A stretch of DNA of 64,000 bases from Streptomyces sp. NA02950 (GTDB lineage: Bacteria; Actinomycetota; Actinomycetes; Streptomycetales; Streptomycetaceae). The position numbers and the translations under genes were made by a program. Positions 7,941-17,333 of this stretch are shown here, piece by piece. Numbering within the stretch: the stretch's first letter is position 1; the number at the start of each line of letters is the position of its first letter. Under the pieces are notes generated by a model. The model was not told the DNA's origin. It ran no database searches and saw only the letters and a program-made list of their open reading frames with translations. The stretch spans positions 868,001 through 932,000 of the forward strand of contig NZ_CP054916.1 in the NCBI RefSeq assembly GCF_013364155.1, given 5' to 3'.

Positions 7941-9197
7941 GTGACGCTGTCGCCGCATCTGCCGGACACTCTGACGATCACTCTGTGGGACTTCAGCTGG
8001 TACACCCGCGGCGGGCCGGGCGAGCCGTTCGCCGATCTCGACCGCGCCTTCGAGGAGGCCGTGGCGCGCGGCTACAACACGGTGCGCGTGTGCGCCATGC
8101 CGTTTCTGCTCTTCGGCTCCGGGCTCGACACCCGCGCACTGCGGCTGGGCCCGCTGGGCGGCGGGTACGGCCGACGGACCCGCTGGTACGACGTGGGAGG
8201 CGGCACCGAGATCGACGGCCGGGAGCGGCTGCGCACGCTGTTCGAGGCGGCCCGCCGCCATGAGTGCTTTGTCATCCTCTCCAGCTGGGAGTACCAGCAG
8301 AGTCCGTCGTTCGCCGCGGACCGTGCGTGGCTGGACGCGCTGACGGCCGTCGAGCCGGAGCGGCGTGCGGAGGTCCTGGCGGAGGCGCTGGCGGATCTTG
8401 TCGACTTCCTGGTGGCGCTCGGTCTGGACGACCGGATCGCCTTCACCGAGCTCCACAACGAGGTGCAGGGCAGCCGGTTGACCGAGGGGCTGCCGGACGG
8501 GGACCGGGTGGTGGCCCTGCGTCCGCGGCTGGAGCGGGGCATCGCCCGCTTCAAGGAGCGTCAGCCGCGGCGGCCGGTCACCGTCAACTACGCCAAGGTA
8601 CCGGTCGGTTCGCTGCGCGGCATTCCCGACGGCGTCGATGTCGCGGTCTTCCACCCCTATGTCTACGGGGTCCTCGACGATCTGCTGGAGACCTTCGCGG
8701 TCCGGGACCGCACCCGTCCGTTCCCCCAGGAGCGGGTGCGGCGGGAGCTGCTGCGCCCGGGCGCGCCCGATCTGGCCGACTGGGCGCCGCCGTCCGGTGA
8801 TCGATGGCGGCTGGAGGCCACCACGGTGGGCCCGCGCGAGGTCTATGTGCACGACTGGTGCGATCCGGACCGGTGGGACGCCTGGCTGTACGGCCGCTAC
8901 GCGCTGCACCGGCCGGCGATGGAGCAGCGCCTGGTCACCTGGATCGAGGCGGCGGCGGACTGGGCGGCGGGCCGCGGGGTGCCGCTGGTCTTCGGGGAGG
9001 GCTGGATCGGCTACACCCCGCTGTACGGGACCTTCGAGGAGGGGCCGGTGGGAGCGGCGTTCTGCCGTCGCGCGGCCGCCGAGTCCGCGCGGGTGGGGGC
9101 GTGGGGTTCGGTGGTGTGCTCCAACGCGGCGCCGCACCATCCGATGTGGCGGGACATGGCGTTGCAGCGGGAGTGCAACGCCGTGGTGCGGGGCTGA
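7941..9197 (+). CDS. Cellulase-like TIM-barrel glycoside hydrolase
   Basis: 418 residues from GTG 7941, preceded by GGGGAG; an upstream ATG at 7887 would add 18 residues but has a poorer ribosome binding site. The protein has the clan-A pattern: LHNEVQ gives the probable acid/base Glu174 after the last strand of the first half, and VFGEGWIGY the probable nucleophile Glu353. A WDFSWY opening and the PYVYGVL motif fit the bacterial cellulase-like (GH5-related) family. No signal peptide is seen, so it should act inside the cell on an imported oligosaccharide or glycoside. It lies next to the FadR-type regulator and an SDR enzyme, which suggests one small catabolic unit. Confidence 0.75.
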   Translation: MTLSPHLPDTLTITLWDFSWYTRGGPGEPFADLDRAFEEAVARGYNTVRVCAMPFLLFGSGLDTRALRLGPLGGGYGRRTRWYDVGGGTEIDGRERLRTLFEAARRHECFVILSSWEYQQSPSFAADRAWLDALTAVEPERRAEVLAEALADLVDFLVALGLDDRIAFTELHNEVQGSRLTEGLPDGDRVVALRPRLERGIARFKERQPRRPVTVNYAKVPVGSLRGIPDGVDVAVFHPYVYGVLDDLLETFAVRDRTRPFPQERVRRELLRPGAPDLADWAPPSGDRWRLEATTVGPREVYVHDWCDPDRWDAWLYGRYALHRPAMEQRLVTWIEAAADWAAGRGVPLVFGEGWIGYTPLYGTFEEGPVGAAFCRRAAAESARVGAWGSVVCSNAAPHHPMWRDMALQRECNAVVRG

Positions 9198-9206
9198 GCC
9201 CGCGGC

Positions 9207-9983
9207 TCAGGCGCCGGACTTGGCGACGCTCCAGCCGCCGTCGACGACGAGCGAGGCGCCGGTGATGAACGAGGCGTCCCCGCCCAGCAGGAAGGCGATC
9301 GCCCCGGCCACCTCGTCGGGGCGGCCGAGGCGGCCCGCGGCGGTCTGCCCGGCGCTGATCCGCCGCTCCTCCTCGCCGATGCCGTCCCAGGCGGCGGTGA
9401 GGACCGGGCCGGGCAGTACGGCGTTCACCCGCACCCGGGGGCCGTACTCCACCGCGAGCTGCCGGGTCAGCCCGGTCAGCCCGGCCTTGGCCGCCGCGTA
9501 GGCGGGGCGGCCGGGAAGGCCGGCGAGCGCGTGGACGGACGAGACGAGCACGGCGGCGCCCCCGGTCCGCCGCAGACCGGGAAGGCAGGCGCGGAAGCCG
9601 AGGAAGGCGGCGGTGAGCCCGACGGAAAGCTGCCGGTCCCAGGCGGCCAGGCCGGTGCGGTGCGCGGGCGCCACGTGGGCCACGGCGGCGTTGCTGACCA
9701 GTCCGGTGACCGGACCGAAGGCGTCGGTGGCGACGCGGACCGCGCCGGCCCAGGCGGCTTCGTCGGACACGTCGCAGTGCTGGAAGACGGCGGCGCCGCC
9801 CGCCGCGCGGATCTCCTGCGCGATGCCCTCCCCGGCCTCGGTCCGCACATCGGCGATCAGCACCCCCGCGCCGTCGGCGGCCAGCCGCCGGGCGGTGGCC
9901 GCACCGATGCCTCCGGCGGCTCCGGTGACGACGACGCAGCGCTGTGCCGGGCCGGGGTCCCCGGCGGACGGGAAGGAAGCCAT
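9207..9983 (-). CDS. SDR-family NAD(P)-dependent oxidoreductase
   Basis: 258 residues. Rossmann motif TGAAGGIG near the N-terminus, NAA-type motif (SNAAVA), catalytic Ser in VSSVHAL and YxxxK as YAAAKAG, and the C-terminal VVDGGW typical of classical SDRs. ATG 9983 is preferred over the upstream 10019 start because the intervening codons are AT-rich and contain the putative operator. Tail-to-tail with the glycosidase. Likely oxidises a sugar or polyol released by that pathway; the substrate cannot be read from sequence. Confidence 0.8.
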   Translation of the reverse strand: MASFPSAGDPGPAQRCVVVTGAAGGIGAATARRLAADGAGVLIADVRTEAGEGIAQEIRAAGGAAVFQHCDVSDEAAWAGAVRVATDAFGPVTGLVSNAAVAHVAPAHRTGLAAWDRQLSVGLTAAFLGFRACLPGLRRTGGAAVLVSSVHALAGLPGRPAYAAAKAGLTGLTRQLAVEYGPRVRVNAVLPGPVLTAAWDGIGEEERRISAGQTAAGRLGRPDEVAGAIAFLLGGDASFITGASLVVDGGWSVAKSGA

Positions 9984-9990
9984 CCACCAG

Positions 9991-10007
9991 ATTAAATATG
10001 AATTAAT
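9991..10007. promoter_or_regulatory. Candidate operator upstream of the SDR gene
   Basis: ATTAAATATGAATTAAT, with ATTAA/TTAAT ends that form an inverted repeat. It is 13/17 identical to 7841-7857. The stretch 9985-10085 is unusually AT-rich and contains the promoters of the SDR gene and of the divergent phosphatase. Confidence 0.5.
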
Positions 10008-10150
10008 AGCGGCCGCCAAGACCCCGCGTCCAGCGGCATCCGCGGATCGGCAGCATATATATCCGGCATATCTCCTTATTTCTGCTTAGCGTGGCAGATG
10101 CGGAGTAACATTGCGCTTCACGTGCTGGAGGCAGAGCGAAAGCGGATCTC

Positions 10151-12628
10151 ATGGGCGACAGCACCTTCCGTGGGTGGCCGCACCACCTCCCCGATCTGGT
10201 CTCCGAGGCCGTCGCCGTGGTCGATGAACGGGGTGTTCTCACCGGCTGGAGCCTCGGGGCGCACCGGCTGCTCGGGATTCCCGCGGAAAAGGCCGTAGGA
10301 CAGCCCGCGGCCGGACTGTTCGCGGACGGCGCCGAGCCGCCGCACGGGATCGCGGCGTACACGGCCCCCGGGGGAAGACCGGCCGTACTGCGCCACCGGG
10401 ACGGCGGCGAGATATCCGTCGTGCTGTGGGCCCAGCCGTGGGCCCCCGGGGACGGGGGCCGCCACTGGCTGGTGCAGGCGACCCGCGAGGAGGCGGTGCG
10501 GCGGCAGGACGTCGGGCGGGCGCTGCTGGACAGTCTGGGCTCGGAGGCGCCGGTCGCCATCAGCGTCTATGACACCGACCGCCGCTGTCTGATGCAGAAC
10601 GCCGCGCTGCGCCGGCTGAGCGGCCTCACCGACGAGGAGCGCATGGGGCGCACCCTCCGGGAGTCGCTGCCGGAGCTGGAGGTCACGGAGATGGAGGCGC
10701 TCCAGCAGCGGGTGCTCGGGGGCGGCAGCCCGGTGGGGGACGTGGAGGTGCACGGCCGGGTACCGGCCGACCCCGGCCGGGAGCACGCCTGGTGCAACTC
10801 GGTCTTCCCGCTGAAGGACCGCTCCGGGGAGATCTTCGCCGTCTGCCACGCGGTGCTCGATGTGACCCCGCAGCACCGCGCCCGGGAGCGGCTGGCGGTG
10901 CTCAACGACGCCAGCGCCCGTATCGGCAGCACCCTGGACCTGCTGCTCACCGCGCAGGAGCTGGCGGACGTGGCCGTTCCCCGGCTCGCCGACTTCGCCT
11001 GTGTGGATCTGATCGACTCGGTCTTCGAGGGCGAGGAGCCGCCGTCCGGCCCGGTGGCCCGCGAGACCGCCTTCCGCCGCGCCGCACACCGCTCCATCGT
11101 GCCCGGCTCCCCGGAGGCGGTGGCCGATGTGGAGGACGTGGACGTCCACGCGTCCGCGCCCAACTCCCCCTTCGCCCGCGCCCTCGCCACCGGTCGGCCG
11201 GTGCTGGAGTCGGCCAACGGCCCGGGTCCGGTCCCCGCCTGGCTGGCCGACGACCCGGCGCGGTCCGAGGGGATCCGGGTGTGGGGCATCCACTCCTGGA
11301 TGGTGGTGCCGGTGCGGGCCCGCGGCAGCACGCTCGGGGTGGCGGTGTTCCTGCGCCGTCAGCGCCCCGAGCCGTTCGAGAAGGACGATCTGCTGCTGGC
11401 CGACGAGATCGTGGCACGGGCCGCGGTGTGCATCGACAACGCCCGCCGCTACACCCGGGAGCGCGGTACGGCCCTCGCCCTCCAGCGCAGTCTGCTCCCC
11501 CAGCGGCTGCCCGACCAGGCGGCGGTGGAGGCGGCTTCGCGCTATCTGCCCGCGAGCGGCCGGACGGGGGTGGGCGGCGACTGGTTCGATGTGATCTCGC
11601 TGTCCGGGGCCCGGGTGGCGCTGGTCGTGGGGGATGTGGTGGGACACGGGATGAAGGCGGCCGTCACCATGGGGCGGCTGCGCACCGCCGTCCGTACCCT
11701 GGCCGACCTCGATCTCCCGCCGGACGATCTGCTCGCCCATGTCGACGCCCATGTGCGGCGGCTGATCGCCGAACAGGCCGATGAGCACCGCGACTTCGCC
11801 GAATCGGGACAGCCGCCCGCCGAACCGGCCATCGACACCTGGGCGTTCGGGGCCACCTGTATCTACGCGGTCTACGACCCGATCACCCGGCGCTGTACGT
11901 TCGCCCGCGCCGGGCATCCGCCGCCCGCCGTGGTCATGCCGGACGGCGGGACCCGGTTCCTCGACTCCGCCGGAGGCCCACCGCTGGGAGTGGGCGGGCT
12001 GCCGTTCGAGAAGTCGGAGGTCGAACTGCCCGACCGCAGCATGCTCGTGCTCTACACCGACGGTCTGGTGGAGTCCCGGGACCATGACATCGACGCCGGT
12101 CTGGAGCGGCTGCGCCGCGCCCTGGACGACGGCTGCCACGAGCTCTCGGTCGACTCGGTGTGCGACCTGGTGGTCCAGGACCTGCTCCCGGAGCACCCGC
12201 CCGACGATGTGGCCCTGCTGGTGGCCCGTACCCGGGCGCTGGACGACGACCGCTGTGCCTCCTGGGAGCTGCCCCCGCGGCCCGCCGTCGTCTCCCGGGC
12301 CCGCTCCTACGTGGCGCGGCAGCTGTCCCGGTGGGAGCTGGGCCATCTGGTGGCCACCACCCAGCTGGTGGTCAGCGAACTGGTGACCAACGCGATCCTG
12401 CACGCCGGCGGCCCGATCCAGCTACGGCTGGTCAGGAACGAGGCGCTGATCTGCGAGGTCTCCGACAGCAGCGCGGCCTCCCCGCATCTGCGCCGGGCCG
12501 GCCGGATGGACGAGGACGGACGTGGTCTGTTCCTCATCGCCCAGCTCACCAGGCGGTGGGGCACCCGGTACGCCGGGGACCGCAAGACCGTCTGGGCGGA
12601 ACAGCCGCTGGACAGGCCCGAGCCGTAA
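10151..12628 (+). CDS. PAS-PAS-GAF-SpoIIE phosphatase-HATPase regulator
   Basis: 825-residue cytoplasmic signalling protein. Domains in order: two PAS-like sensor regions (about 10-105 and 120-225), GAF (about 250-425), PP2C-type SpoIIE phosphatase (about 440-665) with metal motifs GGDWFDV, VGDVVGHG, YTDGLVESRD and PDDVALLV, then a C-terminal HATPase of anti-sigma kinase type (SELVTNAILHAGG, DGRGLFLI). Such proteins can both phosphorylate and dephosphorylate anti-anti-sigma factors, switching stress sigma factors on or off. No cognate STAS protein or sigma factor is adjacent, but a SigB/F-class sigma gene lies at 43.1 kb. The ATG at 10151 has no good ribosome binding site, so the start is less certain than the rest. 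Confidence 0.85.
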   Translation: MGDSTFRGWPHHLPDLVSEAVAVVDERGVLTGWSLGAHRLLGIPAEKAVGQPAAGLFADGAEPPHGIAAYTAPGGRPAVLRHRDGGEISVVLWAQPWAPGDGGRHWLVQATREEAVRRQDVGRALLDSLGSEAPVAISVYDTDRRCLMQNAALRRLSGLTDEERMGRTLRESLPELEVTEMEALQQRVLGGGSPVGDVEVHGRVPADPGREHAWCNSVFPLKDRSGEIFAVCHAVLDVTPQHRARERLAVLNDASARIGSTLDLLLTAQELADVAVPRLADFACVDLIDSVFEGEEPPSGPVARETAFRRAAHRSIVPGSPEAVADVEDVDVHASAPNSPFARALATGRPVLESANGPGPVPAWLADDPARSEGIRVWGIHSWMVVPVRARGSTLGVAVFLRRQRPEPFEKDDLLLADEIVARAAVCIDNARRYTRERGTALALQRSLLPQRLPDQAAVEAASRYLPASGRTGVGGDWFDVISLSGARVALVVGDVVGHGMKAAVTMGRLRTAVRTLADLDLPPDDLLAHVDAHVRRLIAEQADEHRDFAESGQPPAEPAIDTWAFGATCIYAVYDPITRRCTFARAGHPPPAVVMPDGGTRFLDSAGGPPLGVGGLPFEKSEVELPDRSMLVLYTDGLVESRDHDIDAGLERLRRALDDGCHELSVDSVCDLVVQDLLPEHPPDDVALLVARTRALDDDRCASWELPPRPAVVSRARSYVARQLSRWELGHLVATTQLVVSELVTNAILHAGGPIQLRLVRNEALICEVSDSSAASPHLRRAGRMDEDGRGLFLIAQLTRRWGTRYAGDRKTVWAEQPLDRPEP

Positions 12629-12696
12629 CCACCGCCGCCGCGGGGTACGCACTTCACGTTCCCCCTCCAGGCGGCGTACGGCTGAAAGGGCCCGAT

Positions 12697-14097
12697 GTGA
12701 CCAGTCCCCTCCCCGACCCGGCCGACTCCCTCCCCCACCGGGCCGTGCCTCCCCGGCCCGCCCCCGCACCCGCTCCGCGCCGTGCCCTGGTCGCCAGTTC
12801 GGTCGGCAACTTCATCGAGTGGTACGAGTTCGGCGTCTACGGCTTCTTCGCGACCGTCATCGCCGCCAACTTCTTCACCCCGGACGGCGCAAGCGAGCTC
12901 GAGGGCCTGGTCAAGACCTATGCCTCGTTCGGGCTCGCCTTCTTCTTCCGTCCCATCGGCGCCGCCGTCTTCGGGCGGGTCGGCGACCGGATCGGCCGCC
13001 GCCCCACGCTGATCCTGGTGCTGCTGCTGATGACCGGCGCCACCACACTGATCGGTCTGCTGCCCACGTACGCCACGGTGGGGGCCGCCGCGCCGTGGCT
13101 GCTGACGCTGCTGCGGGTGCTCCAGGGCCTGTCCGCGGGCGGGGAGTTCGGCGGTGCGGTGTCGCTGATGACGGAGTTCGCGCCGCCGGGCCGCCGCGGA
13201 CTGTACGGGGCGTGGCAGTCGTTCACGGTGGCGCTGGGGCTGCTCGCGGGCGCCGGGGCGGCGGCGGTGCTCGCCACCGCGCTGAGCGAGCGGGCGCTGC
13301 ACGACTGGGGGTGGCGGGTGCCGTTCCTGCTCACCCTGCCGCTCGGGCTGGCCGCGCTGTGGCTGCGGCTGCGGCTGGAGGAGACGCCGGCCTTCCGCGC
13401 CGCCCCGCCGGTGGCACGGGCGGCGGAAACGGCCGGCCGGGGTGAGGTGGCACGTGCGGTGGTGCTGGGGGCCGGGCGCATCATGGGCTGGGCCGCGGCC
13501 GGTTACACCTTCCTGGTCGTCCTGCCGTCGTATCTCCAGAGCACCCTGGACGCCTCCTTCCGGCAGGCGCTGATCGCCACCGTGGTGGCCAATCTGGGGT
13601 TCGCCCTCTCCATCCTCCCGGCGGGTCTGCTCAGCGACCGGATCGGACGGCGGCCGGTGATGCTCACCGGGGCGGCCCTGGTGGCCGTGCTCGCCTTTCC
13701 GCTGCTCAACCTGGTGCAGGATCCCGGCAGTTCGGCCCTGGTCCAGGGGGTGGCCGTGTTCGTGGCGGGGGCCCTCGTCGGGCTGATGGCGGGGCCCGGT
13801 CCGGCGATGCTCGCCGAGATGTTCCCGACCCGGGTCCGCTGCACCGGGCTGGGGCTGGCGTACGCGCTGTCGAACGCCGTGTTCTCCGGATGCGCCGGGC
13901 TCGTCATCACCGAGGCCATCAAGAGAACCGGCGACGCGGACATCCCCGCGTACTACGTGACGGTCACCTGCGCCGTCAGTCTGCTCGCCCTGCTCACCCT
14001 GCGCGGCGGCCACCACCGCGGCGCGCTGCGCGAAACCACCGGAACACCGCCCGTGCCCGGGACACCAAGGACACCGAAGGAGACGTCATGCGGGTGA
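12697..14097 (+). CDS. MHS-family MFS transporter
   Basis: 466 residues with 12 predicted membrane helices. The opening SSVGNFIEWYEFGVYGF is the hallmark of the metabolite:H+ symporter family (ProP/KgtP/ShiA group), and GDRIGRRP and LSDRIGRRP are the loop 2-3 and 8-9 signatures. GTG 12697 is chosen for the AAAGGG box upstream and because upstream residues in this frame lie in the preceding gene. The last 10 bases overlap anmK, so the two are co-translated. It may import a substrate for, or related to, the anhydro-MurNAc pathway; substrates of this family are mostly small organic acids, so this is uncertain. Confidence 0.8.
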   Translation: MTSPLPDPADSLPHRAVPPRPAPAPAPRRALVASSVGNFIEWYEFGVYGFFATVIAANFFTPDGASELEGLVKTYASFGLAFFFRPIGAAVFGRVGDRIGRRPTLILVLLLMTGATTLIGLLPTYATVGAAAPWLLTLLRVLQGLSAGGEFGGAVSLMTEFAPPGRRGLYGAWQSFTVALGLLAGAGAAAVLATALSERALHDWGWRVPFLLTLPLGLAALWLRLRLEETPAFRAAPPVARAAETAGRGEVARAVVLGAGRIMGWAAAGYTFLVVLPSYLQSTLDASFRQALIATVVANLGFALSILPAGLLSDRIGRRPVMLTGAALVAVLAFPLLNLVQDPGSSALVQGVAVFVAGALVGLMAGPGPAMLAEMFPTRVRCTGLGLAYALSNAVFSGCAGLVITEAIKRTGDADIPAYYVTVTCAVSLLALLTLRGGHHRGALRETTGTPPVPGTPRTPKETSCG

Positions 14098-15260
14098 TCG
14101 GACTGATGTCGGGGACCTCCCACGACGCGATCGACGCCGCGGCCGCCGATCTGGTCCTCGACGGCGACACCCTGATCCTGGCCCCGCTGGGACTGGTCAG
14201 CGACGCCTATCCGGACGCGCTGCGCGGCGCGCTGCGGGCCGCGCTGCCACCGTCGGCGACCACTCTGAAGGAGGTGTGCGCGCTCGACACCCGGATCGGC
14301 CAGGCGTTCGCCGCGCTCGCCGTACGGGCCGACCGGGAGCTGTGCGGCGGCCGCGCCGATCTCATCGCCTCCCATGGCCAGACCGGGTACCACTGGACCG
14401 AGGACGGCCGGGTGCACGGCACCCTGCAACTGGGGCAGCCCGCCTGGATCGCCGAGGCCACCGGCGTACCGGTCGTCTCCGATCTGCGCTCCCGGGACAT
14501 CGCGGCGGGCGGCCAGGGCGCTCCGCTGGTGAGCCTGGTGGACGCGCTGTGGCTGCACGGACGGCCGGGGGTGTGCGCCGCGCTGAACCTCGGCGGTATC
14601 GCCAATCTGACCGCGGTGCCGAAGGCCGGTGCTCCGCTCGCCTTCGACACCGGCCCGGGGAACGCCCTCATCGACGCGGCGGCCGCCGAACTGACGGAGG
14701 GACGGCTCGGCTACGACGCGGACGGGGCGATGGCGGCGCGCGGCGCGGTCCATCCGGAGCTGCTCGGGCGGCTGCTGACGGAGCCGTACTACGCCCGGCC
14801 AGCACCCAAGACCACCGGGAAGGAGCTGTTCCACACCGCGTATCTGCGGGCCGCCCTGGCCGAAGCGGGACCGGTGGCACCGGACGATGTGCTGGCCACG
14901 GTCACGGAGCTGACGGCCCGTACGGTGGCGGACGCGGCCCGGTCGGTGCATGCCACCGAGGTGATCGCCTCGGGCGGTGGCATCCGCAACCCCGCGCTGA
15001 TGACAGCGCTCGGCCGGGCCCTGGGCGGGATCGCGCTGCGGACCTCCGATGAGCTCGGCCTTCCGGCGGCCGCCAAGGAGGCGTACGCCTTCGCCGTACT
15101 GGGCTTCCTGACCGCCCACGGTCTGGCGGGCACCGTGCCGGGCTGCACCGGCGCACACCGTCCGAGTGTGCTCGGCTCCCTCACCCCGGGGCGGCGCCCG
15201 CTGCGGCTGCCGGAGCCGGGGCGCAACGCGCCGTCCCGGCTGGAGATCTTCCGGCGCTGA
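14088..15260 (+). CDS. anmK: Anhydro-N-acetylmuramic acid kinase
   Basis: 390 residues, the normal family length. MSGTSHDAIDAA is the AnmK N-terminal signature; IASHGQTGYHW, NLGGIANLT, FDTGPGNALID and ASGGGIRNP are further conserved blocks of the hexokinase/actin-like ATPase fold. It opens the 1,6-anhydro ring and phosphorylates anhydro-MurNAc to MurNAc-6-phosphate in peptidoglycan recycling. ATG 14088 has GAAGGAG upstream and lies inside the end of the MHS transporter gene. Downstream murQ is not present here. Confidence 0.93.
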   Translation: MRVIGLMSGTSHDAIDAAAADLVLDGDTLILAPLGLVSDAYPDALRGALRAALPPSATTLKEVCALDTRIGQAFAALAVRADRELCGGRADLIASHGQTGYHWTEDGRVHGTLQLGQPAWIAEATGVPVVSDLRSRDIAAGGQGAPLVSLVDALWLHGRPGVCAALNLGGIANLTAVPKAGAPLAFDTGPGNALIDAAAAELTEGRLGYDADGAMAARGAVHPELLGRLLTEPYYARPAPKTTGKELFHTAYLRAALAEAGPVAPDDVLATVTELTARTVADAARSVHATEVIASGGGIRNPALMTALGRALGGIALRTSDELGLPAAAKEAYAFAVLGFLTAHGLAGTVPGCTGAHRPSVLGSLTPGRRPLRLPEPGRNAPSRLEIFRR

Positions 15261-15350
15261 ACACCGGAGCCGGATGTCCTGGAGCGCGGACCGGATCAGA
15301 ACGGGTGAACGCGGGTAAACTCAGCGTAGTTGACGGGGGGCGAGGGGCGC

Positions 15351-17333
15351 GTGGGGGAATCCGGGATGGGCGTCGGCCTCAGAGGCCGCAGCGGGATCAT
15401 CAGTCTGACCGAGGAGTGTCTGCGGCTGCCACCACCGGCCGAGCGGCCGGTGATCACACTGCTCGGCCCGCGCGGCAGCGGGGCCAGTGAGGCGCACAGC
15501 GCGCTGATGGAGCGGTTCGGCCCCGAGCATCCCTTCGCCTATGTGAATCTCGGCGGGGAGCAGCCGCTGCTGCCGCGCTACGCCCTGGCGCTGCTGGCCC
15601 GCCAGTTGGAGCGCAAGCTGCCGCGGTACCGCCGCTCCCACTTCCCCCGGCTCACCCTGGGTCTGCTCGCCTCCGACCACCAGTTGCGGATGACCAGTCT
15701 GGCGGAGGGGCGGCGCACCATCCGGCGTGAGCTGGACGCCTTCCAGGAGCAGGCCGAGGCGCGGTACGGCGACTACCTGGCCGCCTTCTTCGAGGTGGCC
15801 GGAGGGGCGGTGGGCGCCCCCGACGGGGCCTCGACCGCCGCGCTCGCCCTGCTGCGGGATGCCCTGCGGCGCGGTCGCAGACGGCTGCCGGGGCGCAAGT
15901 TCACCGGCAGCGCCACCTGGTACGGGGGCCACCGGCTGCTGCACAGCCGGGATCCGTGGGAGGCGCTGGTGGAGCTCAACTTATGGCGCCACGAGGGCGA
16001 CGCCCATGATCTGGAGCGGCTGGACCACGTACTGTTCTCCGCTTTCCTGGAGGACTTGCGGAGCAACACGGACCGCTCGTTCATGCCGCGCTCGTATCTG
16101 CTGCTGCTCGACAACTCCCATACGGAGTACGGGCGTCGCTTCCTCGATCTGCTGATCCGCTCGCGTCATGACGACGCCGTGGTGGCGGGTGCCGTCTGCG
16201 ATCCGCTCACCGTCGTGGCCAGCTCCAACCGCTGGCTGCCGCGCTGGGGTCCGGCCACCGGCGACCAGTGGCCGTGGCAGCTGCGCGGCCCCGACCGGGC
16301 CTCGCTCACCGACTGGCAGGAGCACCGGCCGACCCGCGACAGCGACGACACCTGGTGGTATCCGCTGCGGCTGCGCGACCTCAATCTGGACGAGGTGCGC
16401 ATCCGGATGGAGCTGGAGCTGCGCCACCACCCCGATCTCGCGCCGTTCACGCGGCTCGCGCCCTTCGTCCACCGGCTGACCGCGGGGCTCCCCCGGGCCG
16501 TATCGCAGGTGCTGGAGGTGTTCCGGCAGTCTGATCCGCCCGCGGAGGACGGCTTCGAGCAGGACCGCTGGCTGCGTACGCTGCCCGACCGCACTCTGCG
16601 GAACGGCGAGGACACCCGTTCGCTCGCCGAGACGGCCCTCGGCCATCTGCTGAAGGGGTTCGACACGGCGCAGCGGGCCACCCTCGCCGAATGCGCGGCC
16701 GCCCGCGATCTGTCCGTCGGCACCCGGCTGCTCGGCTCGGGCGAGTCGCTGTTCGGCGAGATCCGCGACCGCTGGCTGCTGCTGAGCCCGGGCACGGTGA
16801 CCCCGGCGCTCCACCCGTGGCTGCGGCGGCTGCTGCTGTGGCGGCTGGCCGGGCGCCCGGAGGACTGGGACACGGCACACGAGCTGCTGGCCGAGCACTT
16901 CCGGGCCGAGGGGCACCCGGTCCATGAGATGTACCACCGGCTGGCGTCGAAGCGGATCGACGAGGTGACCGGCCATCTGGTGGCGCGGTTCCCGGTGGTG
17001 CCCGCGGCCCAGTGGATCAGCGAGTTCAATACGATCACGGCCGCGCCGGGCCGGTTCCCGGCGGCGGGCGGTCCACTCGATCTGTTCGCCGGACTGGCCC
17101 CGGAGGAGCCCCCGGAGGCGGTCACCGCCGCGTCGGTGATCCGGGAGCTGATCACCGCGCGCTGGGTGTGGAGCGATCCGCTCGCCGATCCCGGCAGACG
17201 GCTCAACGACGTGCTCGCCGACGGTTTCAACCAGCTGTCGCGGCTGAGGAGGAACGACATCGTGGCCCTGTTCAACGAGGCGGAGCGATACCGCCACTGG
17301 CGCCATCCGCTGACCTCCGCCGGTGAGTGGTGA
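15351..17333 (+). CDS. Large Walker-type NTPase of unknown function
   Basis: About 660 residues. A P-loop is visible as LLGPRGSGASEAH near residue 38, and a Walker-B-like SYLLLLDNSHTEYG near residue 250. The region between is Arg-rich and the C-terminal half is helical, as in STAND or orphan AAA-like NTPases. I do not recognise a named family. The start is uncertain: TTG 15330, GTG 15351 and ATG 15366 are all in frame. Its stop overlaps the GTG of the next gene, which encodes a membrane-anchored binding-protein-like partner, so the two likely work together. Confidence 0.7.
   Translation: MGESGMGVGLRGRSGIISLTEECLRLPPPAERPVITLLGPRGSGASEAHSALMERFGPEHPFAYVNLGGEQPLLPRYALALLARQLERKLPRYRRSHFPRLTLGLLASDHQLRMTSLAEGRRTIRRELDAFQEQAEARYGDYLAAFFEVAGGAVGAPDGASTAALALLRDALRRGRRRLPGRKFTGSATWYGGHRLLHSRDPWEALVELNLWRHEGDAHDLERLDHVLFSAFLEDLRSNTDRSFMPRSYLLLLDNSHTEYGRRFLDLLIRSRHDDAVVAGAVCDPLTVVASSNRWLPRWGPATGDQWPWQLRGPDRASLTDWQEHRPTRDSDDTWWYPLRLRDLNLDEVRIRMELELRHHPDLAPFTRLAPFVHRLTAGLPRAVSQVLEVFRQSDPPAEDGFEQDRWLRTLPDRTLRNGEDTRSLAETALGHLLKGFDTAQRATLAECAAARDLSVGTRLLGSGESLFGEIRDRWLLLSPGTVTPALHPWLRRLLLWRLAGRPEDWDTAHELLAEHFRAEGHPVHEMYHRLASKRIDEVTGHLVARFPVVPAAQWISEFNTITAAPGRFPAAGGPLDLFAGLAPEEPPEAVTAASVIRELITARWVWSDPLADPGRRLNDVLADGFNQLSRLRRNDIVALFNEAERYRHWRHPLTSAGEW

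Noticed and set aside
10118..12403. 761-codon antisense frame opposite the PAS-GAF phosphatase
   Set aside because: No family resemblance; the sense strand encodes clear PP2C and HATPase motifs.
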